A stretch of 64,000 nucleotides of DNA. Source: Sphingomonas horti (GTDB lineage: Bacteria > Pseudomonadota > Alphaproteobacteria > Sphingomonadales > Sphingomonadaceae). The DNA lies in contig NZ_WQMS01000013.1 in assembly GCF_009753715.1 (NCBI RefSeq), forward strand, positions 376,321 through 440,320, in the 5' to 3' direction. Numbering within the stretch: the stretch's first letter is position 1; each line of letters begins with the position of its first letter. Position numbers and translations under genes: made by a program. Positions 54,607 to 63,626 of this stretch are shown here, in pieces. The notes beneath the pieces are model-generated. The model worked only from the letters and a program-made list of their open reading frames with translations. It was not told where the DNA came from and did not search any database.

Positions 54607-56352
54607 ATGCACGATCTGGTCATTCGCGGCGGGACGGTGGTCGACGGGTCGGGCGGCGCGCCCTTCCGGGCGGACGTGGCGATCGACGGCGGCTTGATCA
54701 GCGCGGTCGGCCAGATCCCCTCCCCTGGCCGCGAGGAGATCGACGCGGCGGGCAGGATCGTGATCCCCGGCTTTGTCGACATCCACACCCATTATGACGG
54801 TCAGGCGACCTGGGACGCGGAAATGGCGCCCTCGTCCTGGCACGGCGTCACCACGGTCGTGATGGGCAATTGCGGCGTCGGCTTCGCGCCGGCCGCGCCC
54901 GAGCGGCACCAATGGCTGATCGGCCTGATGGAAGGCGTCGAGGACATTCCCGGCACCGCGCTCGCCGAGGGCATGACCTGGGATTGGGAGAGCTTTCCCG
55001 AATATATGGCGGCGCTGGAGAAGCTGCCGCGCACGATCGACGTCGGCTGCCACGTGCCGCACGGCGCCGTCCGCGCCTATGTGATGGGCGAGCGCGGCGC
55101 GCGCAACGATGCGCCGACCGAGGCCGAGATCGCCGAGATGTCGCGCATCGTCGAGGAGGGCTTGCGCGCCGGCGCGCTCGGTTTCTCGACCAGCCGCACC
55201 GTGATCCACAAGTCGGTGGACGGCGAGCTCGTCCCCGGCACCACCGCGACCGCGGAGGAGCTGATCGGCATCGGCCGGGCGATGGCGCGCGTCGGCCACA
55301 GCGTGTTCGAAATGGCGTCAGACCTTCAGCCCGAATGGAACGAGTTCGGCTGGATGGAGAAGCTGTCGAAGGAAACCGGCCTGCCGGTCACGTTCGCGAT
55401 GCTCCAGTCGCCGCTGAAGGCGATGCACTGGACCGAGCAGATGCGCTCGACCGGCCATGCCAACGACAATGGCGCGAACGTCGTCGCCCAGATTTCGCTG
55501 CGCGGCACCGGGATATTGATGAACTGGCGCGGCACCGTGCACCCGTTCCGCCTGCGCCCGAGCTGGCAGGCGATCGCGGAGCTGCCCTGGCCGGAGCAAT
55601 ATGCCCGCCTGTCCGACCCTGCATTCAAGGCGCAACTGCTGGCCGAGGACAATCTGCCGGCGCCGCACCCGGACATCGCCGCGCTGCTGATGATCGTGAC
55701 CGGCGGCTGGCACATGCAATTCCCGCTGGGCGAGGTGCCGAATTACGAGCCGATGCCGGAGGAAAGCATCGCGGCTCTCGCCTCAGCGCAGGGCCGCAGC
55801 CCGGCCGAGATTGCCTATGACATGCTGATGGCGGACGAGGGCAACGGCTTCATCTACCTGCCGCTGCTCAACTACGCCGACGGCAATCTCGATTTCGTCC
55901 GCGACCTGCTGCTGAACCGCGACGATATCGTCATCTCGCTGTCCGACGGCGGCGCGCATTGCGGCACGATCTGCGACGCCGCCTCGCCGACCTTCCTGCT
56001 CCAGCACTGGGTCCGCGACCGCGCGCGCGGCACCATCCCGCTGGAACTCGCCGTCCGCCGCCAGTGCCGCGACACGGCTTTGCTGTACGGCCTTAACGAG
56101 CGCGGCCTGCTCCGCCCCGGCTACCTCGCCGACCTGAACGTGATCGACCTCGACGCTCTCGCCCTTGAAAAACCCTACCTCGCCTGGGACCTCCCCGTCG
56201 GCGGCCGCCGCCTACTGCAAAAAGCCCGCGGCTATGTGGCGACGGTGAAATCGGGCGAAATCACCTTCCGCGATGGGAAGCTACAGCCGGCCCGGCCGGG
56301 CAAGGTCATCCGCGGCCCGCAAGCCGAGCCGATGGCGATCGCGGCGGAGTAG
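54607..56352 (+). CDS. D-aminoacylase-type amidohydrolase
   Basis: 581 residues of the amidohydrolase superfamily. Metal ligands are His60 and His62 in DIHTHYDGQ, the family cysteine Cys89 in [10 protein letters not shown], further histidines in CHVPHGAVR and the aspartate in [11 protein letters not shown]-terminal and C-terminal beta-sandwich strands flank the barrel ([28 protein letters not shown]). It probably hydrolyses an N-acyl D-amino acid or related amide. A GGGAGAG site precedes the ATG. It is divergent from the Rieske gene. Confidence 0.9.
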   Translation: MHDLVIRGGTVVDGSGGAPFRADVAIDGGLISAVGQIPSPGREEIDAAGRIVIPGFVDIHTHYDGQATWDAEMAPSSWHGVTTVVMGNCGVGFAPAAPERHQWLIGLMEGVEDIPGTALAEGMTWDWESFPEYMAALEKLPRTIDVGCHVPHGAVRAYVMGERGARNDAPTEAEIAEMSRIVEEGLRAGALGFSTSRTVIHKSVDGELVPGTTATAEELIGIGRAMARVGHSVFEMASDLQPEWNEFGWMEKLSKETGLPVTFAMLQSPLKAMHWTEQMRSTGHANDNGANVVAQISLRGTGILMNWRGTVHPFRLRPSWQAIAELPWPEQYARLSDPAFKAQLLAEDNLPAPHPDIAALLMIVTGGWHMQFPLGEVPNYEPMPEESIAALASAQGRSPAEIAYDMLMADEGNGFIYLPLLNYADGNLDFVRDLLLNRDDIVISLSDGGAHCGTICDAASPTFLLQHWVRDRARGTIPLELAVRRQCRDTALLYGLNERGLLRPGYLADLNVIDLDALALEKPYLAWDLPVGGRRLLQKARGYVATVKSGEITFRDGKLQPARPGKVIRGPQAEPMAIAAE

Positions 56353-56371
56353 ATTCGAAGGGCAAACGTTA

Positions 56372-56692
56372 GTGGGCCTACTAGTCTTTCTCGCTTGCTA
56401 TTTGCTTGCCGCCATTCTGATTGGACGCTTCGGTGCGAGTGCAGCGCGCGCGTGGTTGAGGTACACCTCGTTATTGATCGCGGCGTCTATGCCGACATTG
56501 CTTTGGCTCGCGCTTTCTGTGCGAGATGCGGTCTTATTTGGGCGTCCTGTTTTTGATTTGACGAGCGAAAGCGGCCGATTTGCTTTCTATGTTGGAGGAA
56601 CGATCGCGCTCGGGGCCACTCCGCTCTGGCTCCTGGCTGGCTTGATAGGGATGTGGGAGAAAAGGCTGCAGACTAAACGCGAGCCGAAGTAA
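56372..56692 (+). CDS. Small membrane protein of lower GC
   Basis: 106 residues from a GTG start, with three hydrophobic segments (LLVFLACYLLAAILIG, LIAASMPTLLWLALS and FYVGGTIALGATPLWLLAGL) and a basic C-terminus. A GAAGGG site lies upstream. Its base composition is visibly lower in GC and its codons (TTT, TTA, GTT, TTG) differ from the neighbours, which suggests transfer or relaxed selection. No family recognised. Confidence 0.6.
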   Translation: MGLLVFLACYLLAAILIGRFGASAARAWLRYTSLLIAASMPTLLWLALSVRDAVLFGRPVFDLTSESGRFAFYVGGTIALGATPLWLLAGLIGMWEKRLQTKREPK

Positions 56693-56966
56693 TGCGTCCT
56701 CGACATGTGCCTGAAGGGCGCTACTCGGTCTCTACACGGGACGAACGGAGATAGGTGAGCGCCCCCTTCTGTGGTAAACCGACTCACGAGGGACGCAGGG
56801 CTCCCGCCCAGCATCCCCGCCGGCCTTGCGTTCGAGACTGATTTCGTGCATTGGCCGCTTCCGGGGTGGAGAGCCAGTCTCTCCGCCCCGCTTAGCATTG
56901 AGACGACAGCCGGAGGGGCGTCCGCATGGGGCGGCGTCAGCGATCGGCCAACATTGAAGGACCAAC
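56693..56966. promoter_or_regulatory. Leader and promoter region of the ribosomal protein operon
   Basis: No gene is supported in this 274-base gap. The 3' half shows two mutually exclusive hairpins: CCGCCCC (56883-56889) can pair with GGGGCGG (56928-56934), or its CGCCCC part with GGGGCG (56915-56920). Ribosomal protein S6 operons often carry a leader element bound by S6:S18; whether this is one is uncertain. No convincing promoter hexamers were found. Confidence 0.4.
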
Positions 56967-57344
56967 ATGGCTCTTTACGAGCACGTGTTCCTTGCGCGCC
57001 AGGATCTGGCGCAGGCGCAAGTGGACCAGCTGGCGGAAGCCGCCACCAAGATCATCGAGGACATGCAGGGCAAGGTCGTCAAGACCGAGACCTGGGGACT
57101 CCGCAACCTCGCCTACCGGGTCAAGAAGAACCGCAAGGCGCATTACGTGATGCTCGACATCGACGCGCCGGCCGGCGCCGTCGCCGAGCTTGAGCGCCAG
57201 ACCGCGATCAACGAGGACGTGATCCGCTACATGACCGTCCGCGTCGACGCGCATGAGCAGGGCCCGTCGGTGATGATGCGCAAGAGCGAGCGCAGCGAAG
57301 GCCGCCGCCGTGATCGCGGCGATCGCGACGAGATGGGAGCTTAA
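56967..57344 (+). CDS. rpsF: 30S ribosomal protein S6
   Basis: 125 residues: [20 protein letters not shown], then [32 protein letters not shown] and a basic C-terminal tail. It binds S18 and 16S rRNA in the platform. An AAGGA site precedes the ATG. First gene of rpsF-rpsR-rplI. Confidence 0.97.
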   Translation: MALYEHVFLARQDLAQAQVDQLAEAATKIIEDMQGKVVKTETWGLRNLAYRVKKNRKAHYVMLDIDAPAGAVAELERQTAINEDVIRYMTVRVDAHEQGPSVMMRKSERSEGRRRDRGDRDEMGA

Positions 57345-57348
57345 TCAG

Positions 57349-57573
57349 ATGGCACGTCCCTTTTTCCGCCGCCGCAAGAGCTGCCCCTTCTCCGCGAAGG
57401 ATGCGCCGCGCATCGATTACAAGGACGTCCGGCTGCTCCAGGGCTTTGTGTCCGAGCGCGGCAAGATCGTTCCCAGCCGCATCACCGCGGTTTCGGCCAA
57501 GAAGCAGCGCGAGCTCGCCCAGGCGATCAAGCGCGCGCGGCACCTCGGCCTCCTGCCCTATATCGTGAAGTAA
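57349..57573 (+). CDS. rpsR: 30S ribosomal protein S18
   Basis: 74 residues: [44 protein letters not shown] and [12 protein letters not shown]. The ATG at 57349 lies 4 bases after the S6 stop. One cysteine of the zinc-binding set remains (SCPF), so zinc binding is unlikely. Confidence 0.97.
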   Translation: MARPFFRRRKSCPFSAKDAPRIDYKDVRLLQGFVSERGKIVPSRITAVSAKKQRELAQAIKRARHLGLLPYIVK

Positions 57574-57585
57574 GGAACCGCCCAC

Positions 57586-58194
57586 ATGGACGTCATTCTG
57601 CTTGAACGCGTCGAAAAGCTGGGCGCCATCGGAGACGTCGTCTCCGTGAAGCCGGGCTTCGCGCGCAACTATCTGCTGCCGCGCAAGAAGGCGCTGCGCG
57701 CCAACGAAGCGAACCGCAAGGTCTTCGAAGCCAACCGCGCCCAGATCGAGGCCGACAACGCGGCCCGCAAGGCGACCGCGGAAAAGGATTCGAAGGGCGT
57801 CGACGGCAAGTCGGTCACCCTGATCCGCCAGGCGTCGAACACCGGCCAGCTGTATGGCTCGGTTTCGGTGCGCGATATCGCCGAGGCGCTGCAGGCCGAC
57901 GGCGTGAAGGTTCAGAAGAACCAGATCGTGCTCGACAAGCCGATCAAGGCGATCGGCGTGAACACGGTCAAGGTCGCGCTGCACCCCGAGGTTTCGGTCA
58001 ACATCACCGTCAACGTCGCCCGCTCGCCTGAAGAGGCCGAGCTGCAGGCGCAGGGCGTCGACGTGATGGCCGAGATGTTCGAAAAGGACGCGGCCGGCTT
58101 CACCGAAGCGTTCGACCCGAACGCGGAGCCGGGCGACATCGCCGCCGCCACCGCGGCTCCGGCTCCGGCCGAAGGCGAGGAAGCCGCGGCTTGA
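57586..58194 (+). CDS. rplI: 50S ribosomal protein L9
   Basis: 202 residues. The N-terminal domain is MDVILLERVEKLGAIGDVVS then FARNYLLPRKKALRAN, a long connecting helix follows, and the C-terminal domain contains LYGSVSVRDIAEAL. An acidic Ala/Pro/Glu tail of about 30 residues ends the protein and makes it longer than the typical 150-residue form. Confidence 0.97.
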   Translation: MDVILLERVEKLGAIGDVVSVKPGFARNYLLPRKKALRANEANRKVFEANRAQIEADNAARKATAEKDSKGVDGKSVTLIRQASNTGQLYGSVSVRDIAEALQADGVKVQKNQIVLDKPIKAIGVNTVKVALHPEVSVNITVNVARSPEEAELQAQGVDVMAEMFEKDAAGFTEAFDPNAEPGDIAAATAAPAPAEGEEAAA

Positions 58195-58201
58195 ACTCCT
58201 T

Positions 58202-58270
58202 CGTCACCCCGGACTTGATCCGGGGTCCACCTTGTTTTCGAAGAGAGGTGGATGCCGGATCAAGGCATGA
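58202..58270. repeat. Inverted repeat after rplI
   Basis: CGTCACCCCGGACTTGATCC at the left and GATGCCGGATCAAGGCATGA at the right, a shorter relative of the 50473 element. Confidence 0.75.
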
Positions 58271-58287
58271 TGGCAGAAGACGAAACA

Positions 58288-58324
58288 GGGCTCCCCTCCC
58301 CAGGAGGCGGAGCCCTTTTCTTTC
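58288..58324 (+). terminator. Rho-independent terminator of the rpsF-rpsR-rplI operon
   Basis: GGGCTCC and GGAGCCC form a stem (an inner CTCC/GGAG can extend it) followed directly by TTTTCTTTC. It lies 94 bases after the rplI stop and before the next gene. Confidence 0.75.
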
Positions 58325-58356
58325 GCGCTCGTTGGTCCCGCCGAAGGAGATCGACG

Positions 58357-58569
58357 ATGCGCGACAACAGCGGCAGCGGCAAAGGCAAGAACAATGTCCG
58401 CGACCCGACCCTGCGCGACGTGGAGCAAGGCACGGCCGAGCCTCACGACACGCCCCGGCGCAAGCGCGAGGACCCGGACGACAAGGCCGACAATGCGAGC
58501 GCGCTCGGCGGCCACGTCGCCACGCGCTCGAACACGGCGCCGACACCGGAGGAAGAGCGGACGCAGTAG
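58357..58569 (+). CDS. Small hydrophilic protein (70 aa)
   Basis: MRDNSGSGKGKNNVRDPTLR and onward, rich in Asp, Arg, Lys, Thr and Gly with almost no hydrophobic residues, so likely disordered. An excellent AGGAGAT site lies 7 bases before the ATG. It follows the ribosomal operon terminator, so has its own promoter or results from read-through. No family recognised. Confidence 0.7.
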   Translation: MRDNSGSGKGKNNVRDPTLRDVEQGTAEPHDTPRRKREDPDDKADNASALGGHVATRSNTAPTPEEERTQ

Positions 58570-58572
58570 CGC

Positions 58573-59313
58573 CTAAAGCGCCCAGCGGAAGGCGCGCTTC
58601 AGCTCGACGGTGCCGTCACGGTCGTAGCATCGGCCATGGGCGAGGACGATCTGCTCGGGCGCCCAGTCGATCATTCGGCGGACGGCACTCCGAAGCGTGC
58701 GCTTGTGGCGCCAGAAGCTCAGCTGCATGTCGATCGGCGCCTTGCCGTCCGGATCAGCCGCGCCCGACCATCTGACCAGCGCCCGCAGCCACCGCGGGCG
58801 GATACGCCGCGGCTCGAAATTCTCGATCAGATCGGTCAGGATCAGTGTCCGCGACGGGCGATGCAGGAAATCCACTTCGGTCAACAGCCCGCCGGGCACC
58901 AGCAGCTGATCGATCACTTCCGTCCATGCCGGATCGGGCGCGTCGCCGAGCACCCGGTGCGGCGGCAGCGGCCGCTTCGCCGCTTTGTCGAGGCCGGGCG
59001 CGGCGTGCAGCTGCGCCTCGGGAAAGCGCGCCGCCCAATCCGGTATCCACCAATAATGAAGCGTGTTCGGCGCGATCAGGTGGCGGACCGGCCCAAACGC
59101 GGCGATGCTGGCGGCAAGTCCCTGGTCGAACGCGATCGGCGAATGCAGCCACAGGCCGCCGTCCGGCAGCCGCACCACGGTCATCCGCGTCGGGAACGGC
59201 AGCTTCAGCCCGAGATAGTCCATCGCGATCTCGGGGCCGTCGACGATCCACACCGCGTCGGCGAACGGCTTCGGGACGTTCAGCGGCGCATAGGGGACGA
59301 ACGCGTCAGCCAT
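58573..59313 (-). CDS. DUF4336 domain protein
   Basis: 246 residues with a metallo-beta-lactamase-like outline but without the HxHxDH motif. It contains LPFPTRMTVVRLPDGGLWLHSPI, FGPVRHLIAPNTLHYWWIPDW, RTLILTDLIENF and IVLAHGRCY, characteristic of DUF4336. Function unknown. Its stop faces the small hydrophilic gene 3 bases away. Confidence 0.88.
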   Translation of the reverse strand: MADAFVPYAPLNVPKPFADAVWIVDGPEIAMDYLGLKLPFPTRMTVVRLPDGGLWLHSPIAFDQGLAASIAAFGPVRHLIAPNTLHYWWIPDWAARFPEAQLHAAPGLDKAAKRPLPPHRVLGDAPDPAWTEVIDQLLVPGGLLTEVDFLHRPSRTLILTDLIENFEPRRIRPRWLRALVRWSGAADPDGKAPIDMQLSFWRHKRTLRSAVRRMIDWAPEQIVLAHGRCYDRDGTVELKRAFRWAL

Positions 59314-59327
59314 TCATGGAGCGCGGC

Positions 59328-59408
59328 TCAGCTGCAGGCTACGACGGCGAACAGCGTGGCGGCGAGTGACGTCAGGGCGACGGCGACGGGAACGGCCTTG
59401 GCGATCAT
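59328..59408 (-). CDS. Tiny membrane-peptide ORF A (26 aa)
   Basis: MIAKAVPVAVALTSLAATLF plus a short tail ending VACS; one hydrophobic helix after a single Lys. It resembles ORF B at 59448-59522 in length and pattern. There is no strong ribosome site, so coding is uncertain. It begins upstream of the DUF4336 gene on the same strand and could be its leader. Confidence 0.35.
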   Translation of the reverse strand: MIAKAVPVAVALTSLAATLFAVVACS

Positions 59409-59447
59409 GGCAGTGCAATGATCGAGGCGGTGCTCCGGTTGCGCCCG

Positions 59448-59522
59448 TTACGCCGCGTACATGTACAGCGTCGAGAACAGGGCGGTCAGCGAAGCCATGA
59501 GCGGGATGATGTTCCTGAGCAT
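59448..59522 (-). CDS. Tiny membrane-peptide ORF B (24 aa)
   Basis: MLRNIIPLMASLTALFSTLY then MYAA: a single hydrophobic helix, with the same M-x(4-5)-P-x-MAS-LTALF layout as ORF A 40 bases downstream. No strong ribosome site is visible. Confidence 0.35.
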   Translation of the reverse strand: MLRNIIPLMASLTALFSTLYMYAA

Positions 59523-59719
59523 GAACGCCGGATAAACGATTCGCGGAAGCACTGCTGTGAAGTGCGACACAGGCGCGAAATCGGGCGATGGCTGCGACGA
59601 AGGTGGCGCGCTGATCGACCGATCTGGACCAGTCACCCTCGACTTCGCCCGGGATGCGCGAATTTGGTCGCCCCGCTCCGCTCGGCCCGAGCGACGTCGC
59701 GGGGTATTCCAGCTCGCTC
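59523..59719. other. Gene-free gap between folE and the tiny ORFs
   Basis: No coding sequence is supported. With the two tiny ORFs the whole stretch between folE and the DUF4336 gene (59314-59719) has no normal-sized gene. No clear terminator was seen. Confidence 0.5.
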
Positions 59720-60331
59720 TCAGCACCCCATCAGCGCGAGCACTTCCTTGCGGCTTCGTTCGTCCTCGCGGAACACGCCCATCATGCGGCTGGTGGTCAT
59801 CACGACACCCGGCGTGCGCACGCCCCGCGCCGTCATGCAGCTGTGGCTGGCCTCGATCACCACGGCGACCCCTTGAGGATGAAGATTGTCCCAGATGCAA
59901 TCGGCCACTTCCGCCGTCAGCCGCTCCTGCACCTGCAGCCGCCGCGCGAACCCGTGGAGGACCCGGGCAAGCTTCGATATGCCGACCACCCGGTCCTTAG
60001 GCAGATAGGCAATATGCGCCTTGCCGATGATCGGCGCCATGTGGTGCTCGCAATGCGACTGGAACGGGATGTCGCGCAGGATCACGATCTCGTCATAGCC
60101 GCCGACTTCCTCGAACGTGCGGCTCAGGTGGATCGACGGGTCCTCGCCGTAACCCTGGCAATATTCCTTCCAGGCGCGGGCGACGCGGAGCGGCGTGTCC
60201 GTCAGCCCTTCGCGATCGGCGTCGTCCCCGGCCCAGGCGATCAGCGTGCGCACCGCTTCGGCCACCTCGCGCGGCACCGGGATCTTGCCCTCGGTCTCGA
60301 TCAGATCGCCGTCTTCCAGATGATCGCCCAC
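59720..60331 (-). CDS. folE: GTP cyclohydrolase I
   Basis: 203 residues. The zinc/active-site motif [57 protein letters not shown] and [10 protein letters not shown] are diagnostic. It makes dihydroneopterin triphosphate for folate. The GTG at 60331 is the likely start; the upstream frame is Cys/Arg-rich and not family-like. Confidence 0.93.
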   Translation of the reverse strand: MGDHLEDGDLIETEGKIPVPREVAEAVRTLIAWAGDDADREGLTDTPLRVARAWKEYCQGYGEDPSIHLSRTFEEVGGYDEIVILRDIPFQSHCEHHMAPIIGKAHIAYLPKDRVVGISKLARVLHGFARRLQVQERLTAEVADCIWDNLHPQGVAVVIEASHSCMTARGVRTPGVVMTTSRMMGVFREDERSRKEVLALMGC

Positions 60332-60561
60332 GCCGTCCCGCCCTTTGTTGCTCCCGCGCTCGATATAGGCGGCGATCGCGCATGCGCAAATGACGCTACG
60401 GCACGCGCAGTCAGTGCGGCACAAGCGCCACAATCGGCAGAAATCCGCGATTCCTGCGGCGATCTTTTGTTGACCAAAAAGAAACAATCCGCATGATCCC
60501 GCCTCTGGAGGCGCAACAATGCGTCCGCGGCCTGCACGGCAGCTATTGGGAGGGGATGCTC

Positions 60562-63504
60562 ATGACGCGGAAATTCGACCTGCTCGGTGCAACAGCGCTG
60601 GCCCTGCTGACGGCCCCGGCCGTAGCCCAGGACACGGCCACGCCGCCTTCGGGCGCAGCGGCATCCGCGGCCGCTGGGGACCAGGGGATCGCCGACATCA
60701 TCGTCACCGCGCAGCGCCAATCGGAGGCGCTGCAGAACGTGCCGATCGCCGTGTCCGCCTTCACGTCCGACAATCTCCGGCAGCAGCAGATCAACTCGAC
60801 CAGCGATCTGCAGCTGTCGCTGCCGAACATCACCTACACCAAGAGCAACTTCACCTCCTCCTCGTCCTTCAACATCCGCGGCATCGGCGACCTCTGCGTC
60901 GGCGTCACCTGCGACGCGGCGACCGCGGTCCATGTCAACGACGTGCCGGTGCTCGGCTCGCCGATCTTCCAGAACGAGTTTTTCGACGTCGAGCGGATCG
61001 AGGTGCTGCGCGGGCCGCAGGGCACGCTGTTCGGCCGCAACGCGACCGGCGGCGTCATCAACTTCATCACCGCCAAGCCCGACCTGACCGGCATCCACGC
61101 ATCGGGCGAGGCCGAATATGGCAATTACCAGAGCATCCGCGTCAAGGGCATGTTCAACCTGCCCGTAGGGGATACCTTCGGCATCCGCCTCGCCGGCTAT
61201 TATCTGAACCGCGACGGCTTCACGAGGAACCTGTTCACCAACAACCGCATCGACGGGCGCGACCAGTACGACATCCGCGCCTCGCTGCGTTGGGAGCCGA
61301 GCGCCGACACCACCTTCGACGTCGTCGCCCATTATTTCCGCGAGAATGACGACCGCTCGCGCATCCAGAAGCAGCTCTGCCACCGCGACCCGACCGGCGT
61401 GCTCGGCTGCCTGCCCGACCGGCTCGGCTTCGAGCAGGTGAACGGAGATGCCACTCTGGCGTCGATCCTGACCTCGAGCGAGTTCCTGCGGCTTCGGTCC
61501 AACACCGCGCCGCTCGCGCCCTTTGCGCTCGGGAGCATCTACCAGACCGACGGCGACTCCTACACGGGATATGTCAATCCGCCCAACCTGCGCACGGTCA
61601 ACATCGACTCGCTGCCGCGCTTCCGCACCAACGAGAAACAGGTGCTGCTGAGCTTCAACCAGGTGCTGGGCTCGCTGAACCTGAAGGTCGATGGCGGCTA
61701 TACGCAGGGGCGGACGGATTCGACGGTCGATTATAATATCGGCATCGAGCGGTCCTACGCGACCAATCCGGGCCTGAACGCCTTCAACGCAGTTGCCGGA
61801 TCCGGCGCGCTAGGGCCCGGCTACCAGGCGATCCGCAACTTGCTGATCCCGAACGGACCGAGCTCCCTTTGCCAGTCGACAGCCGAGGAAACCGGCACCG
61901 GCGTGTTCGGCGGTCACTCCGTGTGCGCGCCGACCAGCCTCGATTTCGACCGGTCGAATGCGCACGGCCATCAGTGGTTCGGCGAAGGCATCCTGACGTC
62001 GAAGTTCGACGGCCCGCTCAATTTCCTGATCGGCGCCGGCTATTTGGACTATACGGTCAAGGACAACAGCTACTATGTGAACTCGTTCGGGCTCGATTAC
62101 GCGGCCGGCCTGCTCGGCGGCGGCTCCGCCTATATCGCGACGCCGTTCTATCGTAACAATTCGGTGCTCTACCATCTGAAGAGCTACGGCATCTTCGGCG
62201 AAGCTTATTGGGATATCTCCGACCGGCTGAAGCTGACCGCCGGTCTTCGCTACAACCATGACGACAAGCATTACGAAGCACGCACCACGCTGCTGAACTG
62301 TCCGGTGCCGCTAAGTGCGACCAATGCCTATGCGGAGCCCACTTTCGCCTGTTTCGATGCCGATCCGGCACGGACCGGCAACCAGCCACTTGCAATCAAC
62401 GACGTGACATTCGGGCGGTTGACGGGCCGTGCCGTGCTCGACTTCCAGATCACCGACCAGAACCTGCTCTACGCGTCCTACTCGCGCGGCTATAAATCGG
62501 GCGGCATCAACCCGCCCCTGCCCCCCGGGTTCAACGTGCCGCTGTCGTTCGGGCCGGAGACGGTGAACGCGTTCGAGATCGGCTCCAAAAACACGTTCCT
62601 CGACGGAACGGTGCGCCTGAACCTCACCGCCTTCTATTATCAGTACAAGCAGCTGCAGCTGAGCCGCATCGTCGCTCGCACGTCGGTGAACGACAATGTC
62701 GATGCGAACATCTACGGCATAGAGGCGGAAGCAATCATCCGCCCGTCGCGCTCGGTGCTTGCGAATTTCGGCGCCAGCTTCCTCAGGACGAAAGTCTCGT
62801 CCGACAAGCTCCTGGTAAACCCGCAGGATGTGTCGGGCGGACGCTCGGACGCCGTCATCATCAAGGATATCACCAACGCATCCAACTGCGCGGTGGTGGC
62901 GAACAGCGGCAATGCCGCCGTATCCAACGGTTTCGTGAACACGATCAACGCTGGGCTGAACGCCGGCGCGTTCGCCAGCCCGGCCTTCCCCAACGCCGCC
63001 GGCGGTGGGCTGCAGGGCACGACTCCGATCCCCGGCACCAGCACGACCGGCGCGTTCAGCGTCTGCTCGGTCCTGGCCGCTGCGGCGGCTGCGACGCCTG
63101 CCGCGGGGGTGACGGTGCTGGAAGCCGGCGTGCCGGTGAACATCCGCGGCAACAACCTGCCGCAGTCGCCGCACTTCAAATTCTCGGCGGGCCTGCAATA
63201 CACGGCGGACTTCTCGAACGGCTGGACGCTCGTTCCGCGCGTCGACTTCAACTATACCGGCGGCTATTACGGCAGCATCTTCGGCAACCCGATCAACCGC
63301 ATCCAGGGCTACGAGGTCGTCAATGCCCAGGTGCAGCTGAACGGCCCCGATGATCGCTATTTCGTCCGGCTGTTCGTCCAGAACCTGACCAAGAACAACG
63401 CGATCACCGGCCTCTATGTGACAGACCAGTCGTCAGGCCTGTTCACCAATGCCTTCACGCTGGAACCACGCCGCTACGGCATCGCCGCCGGCTTCCGCTT
63501 CTAA
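60562..63504 (+). CDS. TonB-dependent receptor
   Basis: 980 residues. A signal peptide (MTRKFDLLGATALALLTAPAVAQ) is followed by a TonB-box-like DIIVTAQRQSEALQNVPIAV, a plug domain with VERIEVLRGPQGTLFGRNATGGVINFIT, and a large beta-barrel ending in the outer-membrane signal GFRF. The ATG at 60562 has AGGGG 6 bases upstream; an ATG at 60556 is too close to it. Extracellular loops contain several cysteine pairs (CVGVTCDAA; CHRDPTGVLGC) and a long Gly/Ala/Asn-rich loop around residue 800. The substrate is unknown. Confidence 0.95.
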   Translation: MTRKFDLLGATALALLTAPAVAQDTATPPSGAAASAAAGDQGIADIIVTAQRQSEALQNVPIAVSAFTSDNLRQQQINSTSDLQLSLPNITYTKSNFTSSSSFNIRGIGDLCVGVTCDAATAVHVNDVPVLGSPIFQNEFFDVERIEVLRGPQGTLFGRNATGGVINFITAKPDLTGIHASGEAEYGNYQSIRVKGMFNLPVGDTFGIRLAGYYLNRDGFTRNLFTNNRIDGRDQYDIRASLRWEPSADTTFDVVAHYFRENDDRSRIQKQLCHRDPTGVLGCLPDRLGFEQVNGDATLASILTSSEFLRLRSNTAPLAPFALGSIYQTDGDSYTGYVNPPNLRTVNIDSLPRFRTNEKQVLLSFNQVLGSLNLKVDGGYTQGRTDSTVDYNIGIERSYATNPGLNAFNAVAGSGALGPGYQAIRNLLIPNGPSSLCQSTAEETGTGVFGGHSVCAPTSLDFDRSNAHGHQWFGEGILTSKFDGPLNFLIGAGYLDYTVKDNSYYVNSFGLDYAAGLLGGGSAYIATPFYRNNSVLYHLKSYGIFGEAYWDISDRLKLTAGLRYNHDDKHYEARTTLLNCPVPLSATNAYAEPTFACFDADPARTGNQPLAINDVTFGRLTGRAVLDFQITDQNLLYASYSRGYKSGGINPPLPPGFNVPLSFGPETVNAFEIGSKNTFLDGTVRLNLTAFYYQYKQLQLSRIVARTSVNDNVDANIYGIEAEAIIRPSRSVLANFGASFLRTKVSSDKLLVNPQDVSGGRSDAVIIKDITNASNCAVVANSGNAAVSNGFVNTINAGLNAGAFASPAFPNAAGGGLQGTTPIPGTSTTGAFSVCSVLAAAAAATPAAGVTVLEAGVPVNIRGNNLPQSPHFKFSAGLQYTADFSNGWTLVPRVDFNYTGGYYGSIFGNPINRIQGYEVVNAQVQLNGPDDRYFVRLFVQNLTKNNAITGLYVTDQSSGLFTNAFTLEPRRYGIAAGFRF

Positions 63505-63521
63505 GCACCGGTTCCGTCCCT

Positions 63522-63558
63522 GGCCCGCGCGACACGCTCGCGCGGGCCCTTCTTGTTC
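63522..63558 (+). terminator. Rho-independent terminator of the TonB receptor gene
   Basis: GGCCCGCGCG and CGCGCGGGCC pair perfectly around ACACGCT and are followed by CTTCTTGTTC. It lies 17 bases after the stop codon; the T-tract is weak. Confidence 0.7.
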
Positions 63559-63626
63559 AGAGGCAGATTGCCCGAGATCGCTGCCGCCGATTCCGCGTCG
63601 CCGACTGCCCGTCTGGAGATCGGACG

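Noticed and set aside
53356..55299. 647-codon frame covering the Rieske gene and its upstream region
   Set aside because: The first 250 codons are antisense to the D-aminoacylase gene and are shadow-like; the oxygenase starts at 54543.
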